64,000 nt of DNA from Frankiales bacterium (GTDB taxonomy: Bacteria; Actinomycetota; Actinomycetes; S36-B12; CAIYMF01): assembly GCA_016125335.1 (NCBI GenBank), contig WGLY01000017.1:279070-343069 (forward strand). The letters are read 5' to 3'. The notes beneath the pieces are model-generated. The model worked only from the letters and a program-made list of their open reading frames with translations, made no database searches and was not told where the DNA came from. Within the stretch, counting starts at the first letter, position 1. Each line of letters opens with the position of its first letter. Of the stretch, positions 47,822-56,571 are shown piece after piece. Both the position numbers and the translations under genes were made by a program.

Positions 47822-47981
47822 GCGCCACGACCGCGCCGTGCTGGGACTCCGGTGCCCCCTGGGCTCGGCGTCGCACGGGTCGCGAGGCTGCGTCGCGTGA
47901 CGGCGCAACCGCGGAAAGTAGTTGTGCGCCAACGGTTTCCGGGCGGGGCGGACTGTCGGTGGTGGTCGCTAGCGTGCTGGC

Positions 47982-49622
47982 ATGACCTCGACGATCGACT
48001 CGCGCCAGGTGGCCGCTCCGCCGCCGCGGGACGAGTGGGCGTCGGTCCGCGAGTCCCGGTCCGCCGCTTCGTCCCTGGCGGCGGCCTCGTCGTCGGCGGG
48101 GTTCGCCGGGGCGGTCGCGCAGGTGCGGGCGATGGCGGCGCAGCTGGCCTCGGGAACGAAGGCGGGGGCGTGGTCGACGGTGCCGGCCGCAGCGGCCGGG
48201 GAGCTGGTGGCGGCGCTGCTCGCGGCGCGCGATGTGCTGGACGCGGTCGCGGCGGCCGGGGTCGGGGTGGTCCACGCGGGCGGGGTGCTGCCCGGCGGGC
48301 ACGTGTCGACCTCGCGGTGGCTTCAGGCCGAGGCGGGCCTGTCGCGTCCCGCGGCCGGAGCGCTGCTGGCCCGGGGCCGGTCCGACGCCGAGCGTGAGCT
48401 CCCCCTCACCCGCATCGCCGCGCTGTCCGGGCGCCTCTCGGCGGACCGGGCCCGCGCGGTCGCGGTCGGGCTGCGTGCCGCGCTGCGCCCGCTGCGCCCG
48501 CAGGACCGCGCGGCCGCGGTCGCGGCCGTGGAGGGTCCGCTGGTCGAGTACGCCCGCACGGCGAGCGTGGCGGCGATCGGGCGCAAGACCGCCCGGCTGC
48601 GGTTCACCCTCGACCCTGACACCGCCGACGCCCGCGCCGTCGCCGCGTACACCGAGCAGCACCTGCGCCTGACCCCGGTGGGCGACGGCGTCGTGGTCGA
48701 CGGGTGGCTCACCGCCCAGACCGCCGCCGCCCTGGCGACCTGCCTGGAGCAGACCATCGACCGCTGGTACCGCACCGGTGAGCACACCCCCGACCGACCC
48801 GGTGCGCCCGTCCCCGCCGCCGTGTCCGACCTCGCCGCCGCCGTCGGCGCACCCCGCCGCCCCACCCGCACGCACCTTCAGGCACTGGCCCTGGGCGAGC
48901 TGTGCGAACGCCTGCTCGACCACGGCGGCGCCGGCACCCGCCACCGCCAGCGCCCCCACCTCACCCTCACCGTCGACGCCGCCGACCTCGCCGGCGACCC
49001 CACCGGCCCCGGCCCCGCCTGGCAGATCCCCGGCCTCGGCTCGCTGCCCGCGCCCCGCTCCACCGCCGCGCGCATCCTCTGCGACGCCGACGTCACCCCC
49101 GTCATCACCACCACCACGGGCCTCGGCGAGGACGACCCCCGCGGCCCCCGCCACCAGGGCGACCACCGCGGCAGCGACCGCGGCAGCGACTTCGGCAGCG
49201 AGACCGGCCGCCATGCGCACCGCGACGGCGTCCACCCCGACGGCGAGCACCACCGCACCGCCCCGCGCAGTCGCGACCTGCTCGAGACCTTCCTCGCCGA
49301 CCTGCGCGAGCAGGCCCGCGAGGTCCTCCACGTCGGGCGCACCGCCCGCACCGCCCCACCGCGCCTGCGCCGCGCCCTGGCCACCCGCGACCACGGCTGC
49401 ATCGCCCCCGGCTGCGACGTCGACCCCTCCCGCTGCCACGCCCACCACGTCCAGCCCTGGGAGCACGGCGGCCCGACCGAGCTGCCCAACCTCGCCCTGC
49501 TCTGCTCCGCCCACCACCACCTCGTCCACGAAGGCCACTGGCAGCTGCGACCCACCCCCGGCCTGCGCCCCGGCCACACCGGCTACTGGCAGCTCCACCC
49601 CCCACCCCCACCACCGCCCTGA
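47982..49622 (+). CDS. DUF222/HNH endonuclease protein (13E12 repeat family)
   Basis: The 546-residue protein has the long helical DUF222 N-terminal region (about 1-260), an acidic/His-rich variable linker (about 385-430), and a C-terminal HNH nuclease domain: CIAPGCDVDPSRCHAHHVQPWEHGGPTELPNLALLCSAHHHLVHEG. The zinc-type cysteines and HNH catalytic residues are intact. These proteins are multicopy in actinobacterial genomes, sometimes linked to REP13E12 elements, and their role is unknown. No flanking repeat or phage gene was seen here. Confidence 0.9.
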   Translation: MTSTIDSRQVAAPPPRDEWASVRESRSAASSLAAASSSAGFAGAVAQVRAMAAQLASGTKAGAWSTVPAAAAGELVAALLAARDVLDAVAAAGVGVVHAGGVLPGGHVSTSRWLQAEAGLSRPAAGALLARGRSDAERELPLTRIAALSGRLSADRARAVAVGLRAALRPLRPQDRAAAVAAVEGPLVEYARTASVAAIGRKTARLRFTLDPDTADARAVAAYTEQHLRLTPVGDGVVVDGWLTAQTAAALATCLEQTIDRWYRTGEHTPDRPGAPVPAAVSDLAAAVGAPRRPTRTHLQALALGELCERLLDHGGAGTRHRQRPHLTLTVDAADLAGDPTGPGPAWQIPGLGSLPAPRSTAARILCDADVTPVITTTTGLGEDDPRGPRHQGDHRGSDRGSDFGSETGRHAHRDGVHPDGEHHRTAPRSRDLLETFLADLREQAREVLHVGRTARTAPPRLRRALATRDHGCIAPGCDVDPSRCHAHHVQPWEHGGPTELPNLALLCSAHHHLVHEGHWQLRPTPGLRPGHTGYWQLHPPPPPPP

Positions 49623-49893
49623 CCCGCCACCACCACGGCTCAGGGCGCACCACCCGTCACCCGCTTCCGCTCGTCCCGCGCCGTCCTCGCGAGGGCACGC
49701 CGTGGATGCCCGCCGGACTGTGCACCCCGGCCGGGCCATGCGCGGGAACGGCGGTCGCGACGGGAGCGAGCCGCCCTCGTGGCCGCGCCGCCGTCGGCGA
49801 CCTCGCCGGGGCGCATTGCCCCGACCCCGCGCGTAGCCTCGAAGTGAGGGAGGTCCGTCCCTCGTGGTTCTCCCTCCGAGGGGGGTGAGGACG

Positions 49894-50265
49894 ATGACGA
49901 TGCCGCTGCACCACTCCGCCGGAGCAGGCGGCGAGACCGCTCCCGAGGCCCGTCGGCTGACTGTGGTGTCCTACGTGGTCAACCTCGGCTACGTCGTCTG
50001 GTTCTGGGTGATGTTCGCGGCCGGCTACTGGGTCTACTCGTGGTTCGGCCTCGACCCGTCGAGCTCGGCCTTGTCCGACGCCGGCGCCGGAGGGTGGCTG
50101 GCTGCCCTCGGCTACGGGCTCGTCGTGGGCCTGCCCAGCTGGATCGGCGCCTGGATCGCTCAGCACGCGTACCGGATCGGCGGCGGGCTGGCGGCCATGG
50201 TCGCCGTGGTGGTCAACCTGGTGATCGCCGTGGCGTGGCTGACCGCAGTCCTGCTCGGCATGTGA
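49894..50265 (+). CDS. Small membrane protein, function unknown
   Basis: A 123-residue protein with three hydrophobic stretches (VVNLGYVVWFWVMFAAGYWVYS, GWLAALGYGLVVGLPSWIGAW, GGLAAMVAVVVNLVIAVAWLTAVLL). The ATG at 49894 follows GGTGAGG and is preferred over GTG 49864. The 270 bases before it hold no other gene; small hairpins (gaggga/tccctc near 49846-49863) lie just upstream. No family recognised. Confidence 0.7.
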   Translation: MTMPLHHSAGAGGETAPEARRLTVVSYVVNLGYVVWFWVMFAAGYWVYSWFGLDPSSSALSDAGAGGWLAALGYGLVVGLPSWIGAWIAQHAYRIGGGLAAMVAVVVNLVIAVAWLTAVLLGM

Positions 50266-50385
50266 CCCCGACGCCCCCCGAGCGCGACGACGTGCACCGT
50301 GCGGCGCAGGGCCCGCGCGGTGGTGTCGCGTGCCTGGGCTCGACGGATCGGCGTCGGCAGCCCGCGACTCCCTCGGGGCCGCGGC

Positions 50386-51729
50386 CTACAGGTGGTAGGC
50401 GTACTCGCGGAACTCCCAGTCGGTGACGTGGTGGGAGAAGCGCTCGACCTCGTTGCGCTTGTAGGTGAGGAACGAGGTGACGAAGTACTCGCCGAGCACC
50501 TCGGCGAGCGCCGTGTCGGCCTCGAGCGCGTCGAGCGCCTCGGGCAGCGACTGCGGCAGCATCGGCGCGCTCTCCGGGTCGTAGCCGTAGCCCTCGAGCG
50601 GCGCGGCCGGCTCGAGCTTGTCGCGCACGCCGAGGTAGATCGCGGCGCCGACGGCGGCCATCGCGAGGTAGGGGTTGGCGGTCGCGTCGCCGAGGCGCAC
50701 CTCCATGCGCGCGGCGCCACCGCGCTCCGGCGGGATCCGCACCATGGCGCTGCGGTTGTCGAGGCCCCAGTCGATGAGCCACGGCGCGAGGGTGTCCGGG
50801 CCGAAGCGCTTGTAGGAGTTGATCGTCGGGTTGAGGATCGCGGCGAGCGCGGGCGCGTGCGCGAGCACTCCGGCGATCGCGGAGCGCCCGGTCTCGGACA
50901 GCCCGTCCGGGCCGGACTCGTCGCCGAACACGTTCTGGCCCTCGCCGTCGACGAGCGACACGTGCAGGTGGAAGCCGCTGCCGCCCTCGTCGTTGAACGG
51001 CTTGGCCATGAACGTGGCCAGGAAGCCCTCGTGGCGGGCGATCTCCTGCACGGCCGACTTCATCCGGAAGGCGCGGTCGGCCGCGTCGAGCAGGTCGGAG
51101 TGGTTCAGGTTGATCTCGAACTGCCCCGGACAGAACTCGTGGTTCGCCGCCGTCACCTGGAGCGCGGCGTCGCGCAGGTGGCGCAGCATCGTGAGCAGCA
51201 TCCCGCGGGGGTCGCCCTTGCGGCCGACGACGTAGACGTTGCCCGGCTGGTCGGCGTAGCGCCGGTAGCCCGTGGTCGTGGTGGGGTCCTCCTCCAGGAG
51301 GTAGAACTCCAGCTCCGGCCCGATCACGGCGCCGAGGCCGAGCTCGCCCAGCTTCTGCGACACGCGACGGGCCACCTCGCGGGGGGACTCCTGCGCCGCC
51401 GCGCCGCCGAGGACCGAGGTGTCGGCCAGGCACCACGCGGCGCCGGGCTCCCAGGGCAGGTTGGTGAGGGTGCTCAGGTCCGGCCTCGCGCTGATGTCGG
51501 GCAGGCCGTTCTCGATGCCGCCCTGCACCGGGACGACGTCGCCCATCGGCGAGGTGTGGTAGACCGCGCGGCAGAACGCGATCCCGTGGTGCATGACGCT
51601 GTCCAGCTCGTCGATGAGCACGTCGCGACCGCGGTCGACCCCGATGAGGTCCGGGTACGAGACGCGGATGACGTCGACCCCCTTGGCGCGGAGGTCCTCG
51701 ACCACATCGGTCACGTCGACGTTCTGCAT
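50386..51729 (-). CDS. Glutamine-synthetase-like gamma-glutamyl-amine ligase
   Basis: 447 residues of the glutamine synthetase superfamily with the ATP/metal motifs GPELEFYLL, GSGFHLHVSL and the C-terminal NPTINSYKRFGP. It lacks the adenylylation-site tyrosine region of GlnA I, and the HEFCPGQFEINL pattern and length match the gamma-glutamyl-polyamine/ethanolamine/anilide ligases (PuuA, GlnA3/4, AtdA1). Such enzymes couple glutamate to an amine with ATP. The gene is divergent from a class I amidotransferase, and close to a gamma-glutamyl-hydrolase and an amine-type permease. The operator gttcgggtccgaac (51774) lies 45 bases upstream. The amine substrate is unknown. Confidence 0.92.
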   Translation of the reverse strand: MQNVDVTDVVEDLRAKGVDVIRVSYPDLIGVDRGRDVLIDELDSVMHHGIAFCRAVYHTSPMGDVVPVQGGIENGLPDISARPDLSTLTNLPWEPGAAWCLADTSVLGGAAAQESPREVARRVSQKLGELGLGAVIGPELEFYLLEEDPTTTTGYRRYADQPGNVYVVGRKGDPRGMLLTMLRHLRDAALQVTAANHEFCPGQFEINLNHSDLLDAADRAFRMKSAVQEIARHEGFLATFMAKPFNDEGGSGFHLHVSLVDGEGQNVFGDESGPDGLSETGRSAIAGVLAHAPALAAILNPTINSYKRFGPDTLAPWLIDWGLDNRSAMVRIPPERGGAARMEVRLGDATANPYLAMAAVGAAIYLGVRDKLEPAAPLEGYGYDPESAPMLPQSLPEALDALEADTALAEVLGEYFVTSFLTYKRNEVERFSHHVTDWEFREYAYHL

Positions 51730-51773
51730 GCGGGGTGCTCCTCGCCCGTCCGGTGTCGCCTGCCAAAGAGGTC

Positions 51774-51787
51774 GTTCGGGTCCGAAC
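51774..51787. promoter_or_regulatory. Regulon operator of the glutamine-synthetase-like gene
   Basis: gttcgggtccgaac has 6-base perfect arms (GTTCGG/CCGAAC) around GT. The symmetry extends outward to aggtc...aacct, giving 11-base arms with one mismatch. It lies 45 bases before the ATG of the glutamine-synthetase-like gene. One of four matching sites. Confidence 0.7.
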
Positions 51788-51887
51788 AACCTCGGTGTCC
51801 GAGAAGATAGACCCCGGCGCGCCCGCCAGGGAAGACCCTGGAGGAAATCTGTCACGGGCCGTTGCCTTCCGCGCGCGCGGCACATAC

Positions 51888-51901
51888 GTTCGGACCCGAA
51901 C
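51888..51901. promoter_or_regulatory. Regulon operator of the amidotransferase gene
   Basis: gttcggacccgaac (perfect 6-base arms around AC) lies 13 bases before the GTG start of the class I amidotransferase, over its promoter region. It is the best-symmetrical of the four copies. Confidence 0.7.
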
Positions 51902-51914
51902 GAGAGGAGCCGTC

Positions 51915-52622
51915 GTGCGCGCGCTGTTCGTCCAGCAGGACCACGTCTCACCCGTCGGCCCGGTGGGCGCGGCCTTCGAGGAGCGCGGCTTCGAGGTCGA
52001 GGAGTTCCTCGTCGTCCCGGAGCACCGGTTCCACGCCCCCGACGTCGCGGTGACCTTCCCGGACGCCTCGGCGTACGACGTGATCGTGCCGATGGGCGCG
52101 CCTTGGTCGGTGTACGACGAGGAGACCATCGGCGCCTGGGTGCTCGAGGAGCTCACCTTCTTGCGCCGGGCGCACGACGCCGGGATCCCCGTGCTGGGCA
52201 TCTGCTTCGGCGGCCAGGCGCTGGCCGCCGCCCTCGGCGGCGCCGTCGAGCGGGCGCCCGAGGCCGAGATCGGCTGGGTCACCGTCGACACCGACGACCC
52301 CGGACTGGTCGAGCCCGGCCCCTGGTTCGAGTGGCACCACGACCGCTGGAGCGCGCCCCCCGGCGCCAGGACGTTCGCCCGCACCGGGGCGGCCGAGCAG
52401 GCCTTCCGCATCGGCCGCAGCCTCGCCGTGCAGTTCCACCCCGAGCTGACCCCCGCGCAGCTCAAGGGCTGGCTCGACAACGGCGGCACCGCCTACCTCG
52501 AGGCCCACGACCTCGACCCGGCCCTGCTGGTCGCCGAGACCGAGCGCACCGCCGACGAGGCGCAGGCCCGCAGCCGCGCCCTCGTGCACCGCTTCCTCGA
52601 CCAGGTGGCCTTCCCGTCGTGA
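51915..52622 (+). CDS. Class I glutamine amidotransferase (GMP-synthase-like) protein
   Basis: 235 residues of the class I GATase fold: the nucleophile elbow GICFGGQALAAAL (Cys near 99), the catalytic His-Glu in AVQFHPELT, and an early MGAPWSVYDEE segment. The divergent pairing with a glutamine-synthetase-like ligase recalls AtdA1-AtdA2 of aniline degradation, where the ligase makes gamma-glutamylanilide and the GATase-like protein can hydrolyse it. The GTG start has AGAGGAG eight bases upstream and a regulon operator just before. It may hydrolyse or transfer the gamma-glutamyl group. Confidence 0.87.
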   Translation: MRALFVQQDHVSPVGPVGAAFEERGFEVEEFLVVPEHRFHAPDVAVTFPDASAYDVIVPMGAPWSVYDEETIGAWVLEELTFLRRAHDAGIPVLGICFGGQALAAALGGAVERAPEAEIGWVTVDTDDPGLVEPGPWFEWHHDRWSAPPGARTFARTGAAEQAFRIGRSLAVQFHPELTPAQLKGWLDNGGTAYLEAHDLDPALLVAETERTADEAQARSRALVHRFLDQVAFPS

Positions 52623-52687
52623 GCCGCTACCCCGTCGCGGCGGGGCGCCGCGGTGGCGGCGCCGCGACCCGGCACTACGCTCGGCCC

Positions 52688-53308
52688 GTGCCGGACGACG
52701 CAGGCGTGGAGCAGGTCGCCGACCCGCACGTGTGCGACCCGGACACCTGCCCCTGCGACGACGGGACCTGCACCTTGAGCAAGTACGTGCGGACCACGGG
52801 CGAGAGCCGGGGCGACCAGCACCACACCCTCGCCGAGACCGAGAAGGCCGTCTCGCGCCTGCTCGAGGGCATGGCCGTCGACATGACGGCGATGGCCGCC
52901 GTGCAGAACGTCTACCGCGCGGCCAACGCCGTGCGGAACCGGCTCGAGCGCACCGTGCTCGCCCCGCACGACCTCACCTGGACCGGCTGGGTCGTGCTGT
53001 GGGTCGTGTGGATCTGGGGCGACATCGAGACCCGCCACGTGGCCGCCGAGGCGGGCATCTCCAAGGGCACGCTCACCGGCGTGGTGGGCACCCTGGAGAA
53101 GCGCGGCCTCCTGCGCCGGCGCACGCACCCGGACGACGCCCGCCGCGTGCTCGTGTCCCTCACGCCCAAGGGCCGCAAGCTCATGAGCACCCTCTTCCCG
53201 CTGTTCAACGCGGAGGAGGCGTACGTGACCGAGACGCTCACCGACGCCGAGAAGCTGGGCCTGGCGCGCAGCCTGCGCAAGGTCGCCCAGCACGTCGAGG
53301 CCGACTGA
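52688..53308 (+). CDS. MarR-family regulator with an N-terminal cysteine cluster
   Basis: 206 residues. The core is a MarR winged helix (LTWTGWVVLWVVWIWGDIETRHVAAEAGISKGTLTGVVGTLEKRGLLRRRTHPDDARRVLVSLT). Ahead of it is an unusual segment, Cys16-x4-Cys21-x-Cys23-x4-Cys28 (VCDPDTCPCDDGTCT), that could bind zinc or an iron-sulfur/redox centre. The GTG at 52688 is preceded by a TACGCT-like -10 box six bases before, so it may be leaderless; a GTG at 52619 overlapping the amidotransferase stop is an alternative. It is the only regulator in the cluster and the obvious candidate for the GTTCGG-N2-CCGAAC sites. Confidence 0.88.
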   Translation: MPDDAGVEQVADPHVCDPDTCPCDDGTCTLSKYVRTTGESRGDQHHTLAETEKAVSRLLEGMAVDMTAMAAVQNVYRAANAVRNRLERTVLAPHDLTWTGWVVLWVVWIWGDIETRHVAAEAGISKGTLTGVVGTLEKRGLLRRRTHPDDARRVLVSLTPKGRKLMSTLFPLFNAEEAYVTETLTDAEKLGLARSLRKVAQHVEAD

Positions 53309-53338
53309 GCCGACGGCGCGGTCCGGCACCGGCCCGGC

Positions 53339-54043
53339 TCAGCGCCCGGCGTCCACCAGCGCCCGGAACAGCGCGAGCTGGGCGGGGTCGTCGGTGACGG
53401 TGTCCTCCGGGTGCCACTGCACCGCGAGGAACCAGCCCGCCGCCGAGGGCAGCACCGCACCCTCCACCGTGCCGTCGGCCGCCCTCGCCACCGGCACGAG
53501 CCCCGCGCCGAGCACGTCCGCGCGCTGGTGGTGGTAGCACGACGCCTGCACCGTGGGGCCCACGACGTCGCCGAGCAGGGTGCCCGGGACCACGGCGACG
53601 GTGTGCACCACGTGCCGGTGCGGCTCGGCCATGTGCTGCTCGAGGGTGCCGCCGAGGGCGACGTTGACCACCTGCCACCCGCGGCACACCGCGAGCAGGG
53701 GCGTGCCGCTGCTGATCGCCCAGCGGGCCACCGCGAGGTCGAACGCGTCCTGCTCGTCGTCGACGTCGTAGACGTCGTCGGAGGCCACCGGCTGGCCGTA
53801 CGTCGCGGGGCTCAGGTCGCCGCCCCCGGGCAGCAGCACGGCGTCGGCGAAGGCCAGCCGCTCGCCGACCTCCTCGGGGGTCACCGACCCGCCCGGAGCC
53901 CACGGGTGCACGGTGACCGGCTCGCCGCCGGCGAGCAGCACGCCCTCGGAGAGCGCGCGGGCCGTGGTGAGGGCACGATGGCGGTGGGCCGACGCGGACG
54001 CCGAGAACCGGCCGGGGACGGCCACGATCGGGCGGTGCGACAT
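53339..54043 (-). CDS. puuD: Gamma-glutamyl-gamma-aminobutyrate hydrolase-like (peptidase C26) protein
   Basis: 234 residues with the C26/PuuD layout: LLPGGGDLSPATYGQ at ~70-84, the nucleophile in LAVCRGWQVVNVALGG (Cys120), and the His-Glu pair in AVQWHPEDTVTD. Enzymes of this kind cleave gamma-glutamyl amides. With the glutamine-synthetase-like ligase and an aldehyde dehydrogenase next door it forms a Puu-like set. A regulon operator lies 30 bases upstream in the divergent promoter region shared with the aldehyde dehydrogenase gene. Its substrate could be the deaminated/oxidised glutamyl intermediate. Confidence 0.88.
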   Translation of the reverse strand: MSHRPIVAVPGRFSASASAHRHRALTTARALSEGVLLAGGEPVTVHPWAPGGSVTPEEVGERLAFADAVLLPGGGDLSPATYGQPVASDDVYDVDDEQDAFDLAVARWAISSGTPLLAVCRGWQVVNVALGGTLEQHMAEPHRHVVHTVAVVPGTLLGDVVGPTVQASCYHHQRADVLGAGLVPVARAADGTVEGAVLPSAAGWFLAVQWHPEDTVTDDPAQLALFRALVDAGR

Positions 54044-54072
54044 GTCTTGACGCCTCCCGGCGACGGCAATAC

Positions 54073-54086
54073 GTTTGGTCCCGAAC
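54073..54086. promoter_or_regulatory. Regulon operator between the hydrolase and aldehyde dehydrogenase genes
   Basis: gtttggtcccgaac fits GTTCGG-N2-CCGAAC with one mismatch and is centred in the 98-base divergent promoter region. The wider sequence (atacg...cgatat) also shows partial symmetry. It can control both the puuD-like and the aldehyde dehydrogenase gene. Confidence 0.6.
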
Positions 54087-54141
54087 GATATCGGACGCGG
54101 CGCCGCCCGTCACCACCCCACACCCCCGGAGGGCCGAGCCG

Positions 54142-55611
54142 GTGACCACCGCAGTCGTCGCGGGCGTCGAGGTCGACACCCGCCACTGGATCGGCGGGCA
54201 GCGCGTCGAGAGCGCCACCACGTTCGAGGACGTCTCGCCGCTCGACGGCACCGTGATCGCGCACGTCAGCCGCGGCGGCCAGGCCGAGGTCGACGCCGCG
54301 GTGGCCGCGGCCAAGGAGGCCTTCGTCGGCTGGTCGCGCACCAGCCCGGCCGAGCGCGCCGCGATCCTCAACCGCGTGGCCGACGGCGTCGAGGCCCGCA
54401 TCGAGGACCTCGCCCAGGTGGAGACCCGCGACAACGGCTCGCTGCTGCGCTCGCACCGCCGCGGCGTCATGCCGCGCGTGGCCATGAACATCCGCTTCTT
54501 CGCCGACCACCTGCTCACCCTCGGGCACCCCGACTTCGACACCCGCGGCCACCGCAACCACGTCTCGTGGGACCCGGCCGGCGTCACCGCGATCGTCACG
54601 CCGTGGAACGCCCCGCTCATGCTCGCCACCTGGCGGATCGGCCCCGCGCTCGCCGCCGGCAACACCGTGGTGGCCAAGCCCCCGGAGTGGGCCCCGCTCA
54701 CGGCGTCGCTGTTCGCCGACATCGCCCACGAGGCGGGGCTGCCCGACGGCGTCTTCAACGTCGTGCAGGGCATGGGGGTCGAGGCCGGGGCTCCGCTGGT
54801 CGCCCACCCCGACGTGCGGCGCATCTGCTTCACCGGCTCGGTGCCCACCTCGATCCGCATCGGCGAGGCGGCGGCCCGCAACGTGACGCCGGTGAGCTTC
54901 GAGCTCGGCGGCAAGTCGCCCCTGCTCGTGCTCGACGACGCCGACCTCGACCTCGCGGTCGACCTCGCCGTCGAGCAGTTCGACAACTCCGGCCAGGTCT
55001 GCCTCGCGGCCGTGCGCATGCTCGTGCAGGACGGCGTCTACGACGAGTTCCGCGCCCGGTTCCTCGAGCGGGCGGCGTCGATCAGGCAGGGCGACTCGCG
55101 CGACGAGACGGTCGACATCGGTCCGCTGGTGGGCAGCACGCACTTCGAGCGCGTGGACGGCTTCGTCAAGCGCGCCGTCGCGGAGGGCGCCCAGGTGATC
55201 CTGGGCGGCGAGCCCAACCACGAGCTCAACAACGCGACCGGCGGCTTCTACTACAAGCCCACGGTGTTCGAGGGCGTCGACCGCAGCATGGAGATCACCT
55301 GCCAGGAGGTCTTCGGCCCGGTGCTCACCCTCCAGCGCTTCTCCACCGAGGAGGAGGGCGTCGCGATGGCCAACGACACCGAGTACGGCCTCGCCGCCAC
55401 GCTCGTCACGGGCGACCACGAGCGGGCCGAGCGGGTCGCGGCGCAGCTGCGCGCCGGCACGGTGTGGGTCAACTGCTTCTTCGTCCGCGACCTGTCGGCG
55501 CCGTTCGGCGGCAGCGGTCGCTCCGGCATCGGTCGCGAGGGCGGCGACTGGTCGTTCGACTTCTACTGCGACGTGAAGAACTCGGTGTTCGCCCCCAAGG
55601 GATGGAGCTGA
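54142..55611 (+). CDS. hpaE: Aldehyde dehydrogenase, HpaE/HMSD-like
   Basis: A 489-residue NAD(P)-dependent aldehyde dehydrogenase: TPWNAPLMLATWR, the general base Glu in FELGGKSPL, the nucleophile Cys287 in SGQVCLAAVR, and EVFGPVLTLQRF. The context with HpaD and an FAH-family protein points to 5-carboxymethyl-2-hydroxymuconate semialdehyde dehydrogenase. An amine-derived aldehyde substrate is an alternative, since a gamma-glutamyl-amine route needs such an enzyme. GTG start; the hpaD-like gene begins one base after its stop codon. Confidence 0.88.
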   Translation: MTTAVVAGVEVDTRHWIGGQRVESATTFEDVSPLDGTVIAHVSRGGQAEVDAAVAAAKEAFVGWSRTSPAERAAILNRVADGVEARIEDLAQVETRDNGSLLRSHRRGVMPRVAMNIRFFADHLLTLGHPDFDTRGHRNHVSWDPAGVTAIVTPWNAPLMLATWRIGPALAAGNTVVAKPPEWAPLTASLFADIAHEAGLPDGVFNVVQGMGVEAGAPLVAHPDVRRICFTGSVPTSIRIGEAAARNVTPVSFELGGKSPLLVLDDADLDLAVDLAVEQFDNSGQVCLAAVRMLVQDGVYDEFRARFLERAASIRQGDSRDETVDIGPLVGSTHFERVDGFVKRAVAEGAQVILGGEPNHELNNATGGFYYKPTVFEGVDRSMEITCQEVFGPVLTLQRFSTEEEGVAMANDTEYGLAATLVTGDHERAERVAAQLRAGTVWVNCFFVRDLSAPFGGSGRSGIGREGGDWSFDFYCDVKNSVFAPKGWS

Positions 55612-55612
55612 C

Positions 55613-56509
55613 ATGGGTGAGGTCGTCGGTGCGGGTCTGCTCTCGCACGTCCCCACGATCATGCTGCCCGAGGCCACCCGGCTCGAGCTCAACGAGGGCA
55701 AGGAGATCTCGCTCGTGCCCGCGCTGCGGCGGATCCGGGCGGAGAAGTTCGAGCAGCTCGACTACGACACGGTGATCGTGCTCGACTCGCACTGGTTCAC
55801 GACGGTGGAGTTCGTCGTCACCTCGCAGGACATGCGCGCCGGGCTGTTCACCGCGGAGGAGCTGCCCCGCGGCATGTGCCGCATCCCCTACGAGTGGCGC
55901 GGCGACCGCGAGCTCGCGGAGGCCATCGCGGCGGAGGGCGAGCCGAACGGCACCTGGATCACGCCCATCGACGACCCCTACCTGCCGCTCTACTACCCCT
56001 CGATCAACCTGTGGTCGTACCTGGGCAAGGGCCTCGACAAGCAGTGGATCTCGATCTCGGTCTGCCAGACCGGCGAGACCGACGACTTCCTGCGCGTGGG
56101 CCGCGCCATCCGCGACGCCGTCGCCAAGGTCGACCGCAAGGTGATCATCATCGCGACCGGCTCGCTCTCGCACACGTTCTACAAGCTCAAGGAGCTGCGC
56201 AAGCACGAGTCCAGCGACCCCTCGCACATCATCAGCGCGAAGGCGCGCGAGATGGACCACGAGCGGCTCGGCTGGTTCTTCGAGGGCCGCCACGACCGCG
56301 TGCTCGACACGATGCCCGAGTTCCTCACCGTGCGGCCCGAGGGCATGTTCGCCCACTACCTCATGATGGCCGCGGCCCTCGGCGAGCGTGACTTCGCGGC
56401 GCCCGGCGTCCAGTACGGCGACTACGAGAACTCGATCGGCACCAGCCAGGTGCACGTGTGGTTCGACCGGCCCGAGACCGGCTGGACCACCCCGCGCTCG
56501 GCCGCCTGA
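55613..56509 (+). CDS. hpaD: Homoprotocatechuate 2,3-dioxygenase-like extradiol enzyme (class III, LigB fold)
   Basis: 298 residues of the LigB-type extradiol dioxygenases, close in layout to E. coli HpaD/HpcB (283 residues). Iron-ligand and active-site His positions are visible in LLSHVPTIML, VLDSHWFTTVEF and IATGSLSHTFYKL; RIPYEWRGDRELAEAIA holds a conserved Glu. It would open the ring of 3,4-dihydroxyphenylacetate, or another catechol, next to the hydroxyls. It lies directly after the aldehyde dehydrogenase and before an FAH-family gene, the hpa order E-D-G. Confidence 0.9.
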   Translation: MGEVVGAGLLSHVPTIMLPEATRLELNEGKEISLVPALRRIRAEKFEQLDYDTVIVLDSHWFTTVEFVVTSQDMRAGLFTAEELPRGMCRIPYEWRGDRELAEAIAAEGEPNGTWITPIDDPYLPLYYPSINLWSYLGKGLDKQWISISVCQTGETDDFLRVGRAIRDAVAKVDRKVIIIATGSLSHTFYKLKELRKHESSDPSHIISAKAREMDHERLGWFFEGRHDRVLDTMPEFLTVRPEGMFAHYLMMAAALGERDFAAPGVQYGDYENSIGTSQVHVWFDRPETGWTTPRSAA

Positions 56510-56571
56510 CCTCCCGCCCCGCACGCCGTGCCCGCCGCCGGTCCGTCGTGCCCGATCCCAGGAGACCTCCC

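Noticed and set aside
47982..49622. REP13E12 mobile element around the HNH gene
   Set aside because: No terminal repeats, integrase or phage genes flank it; such HNH genes also occur singly in actinobacterial chromosomes.
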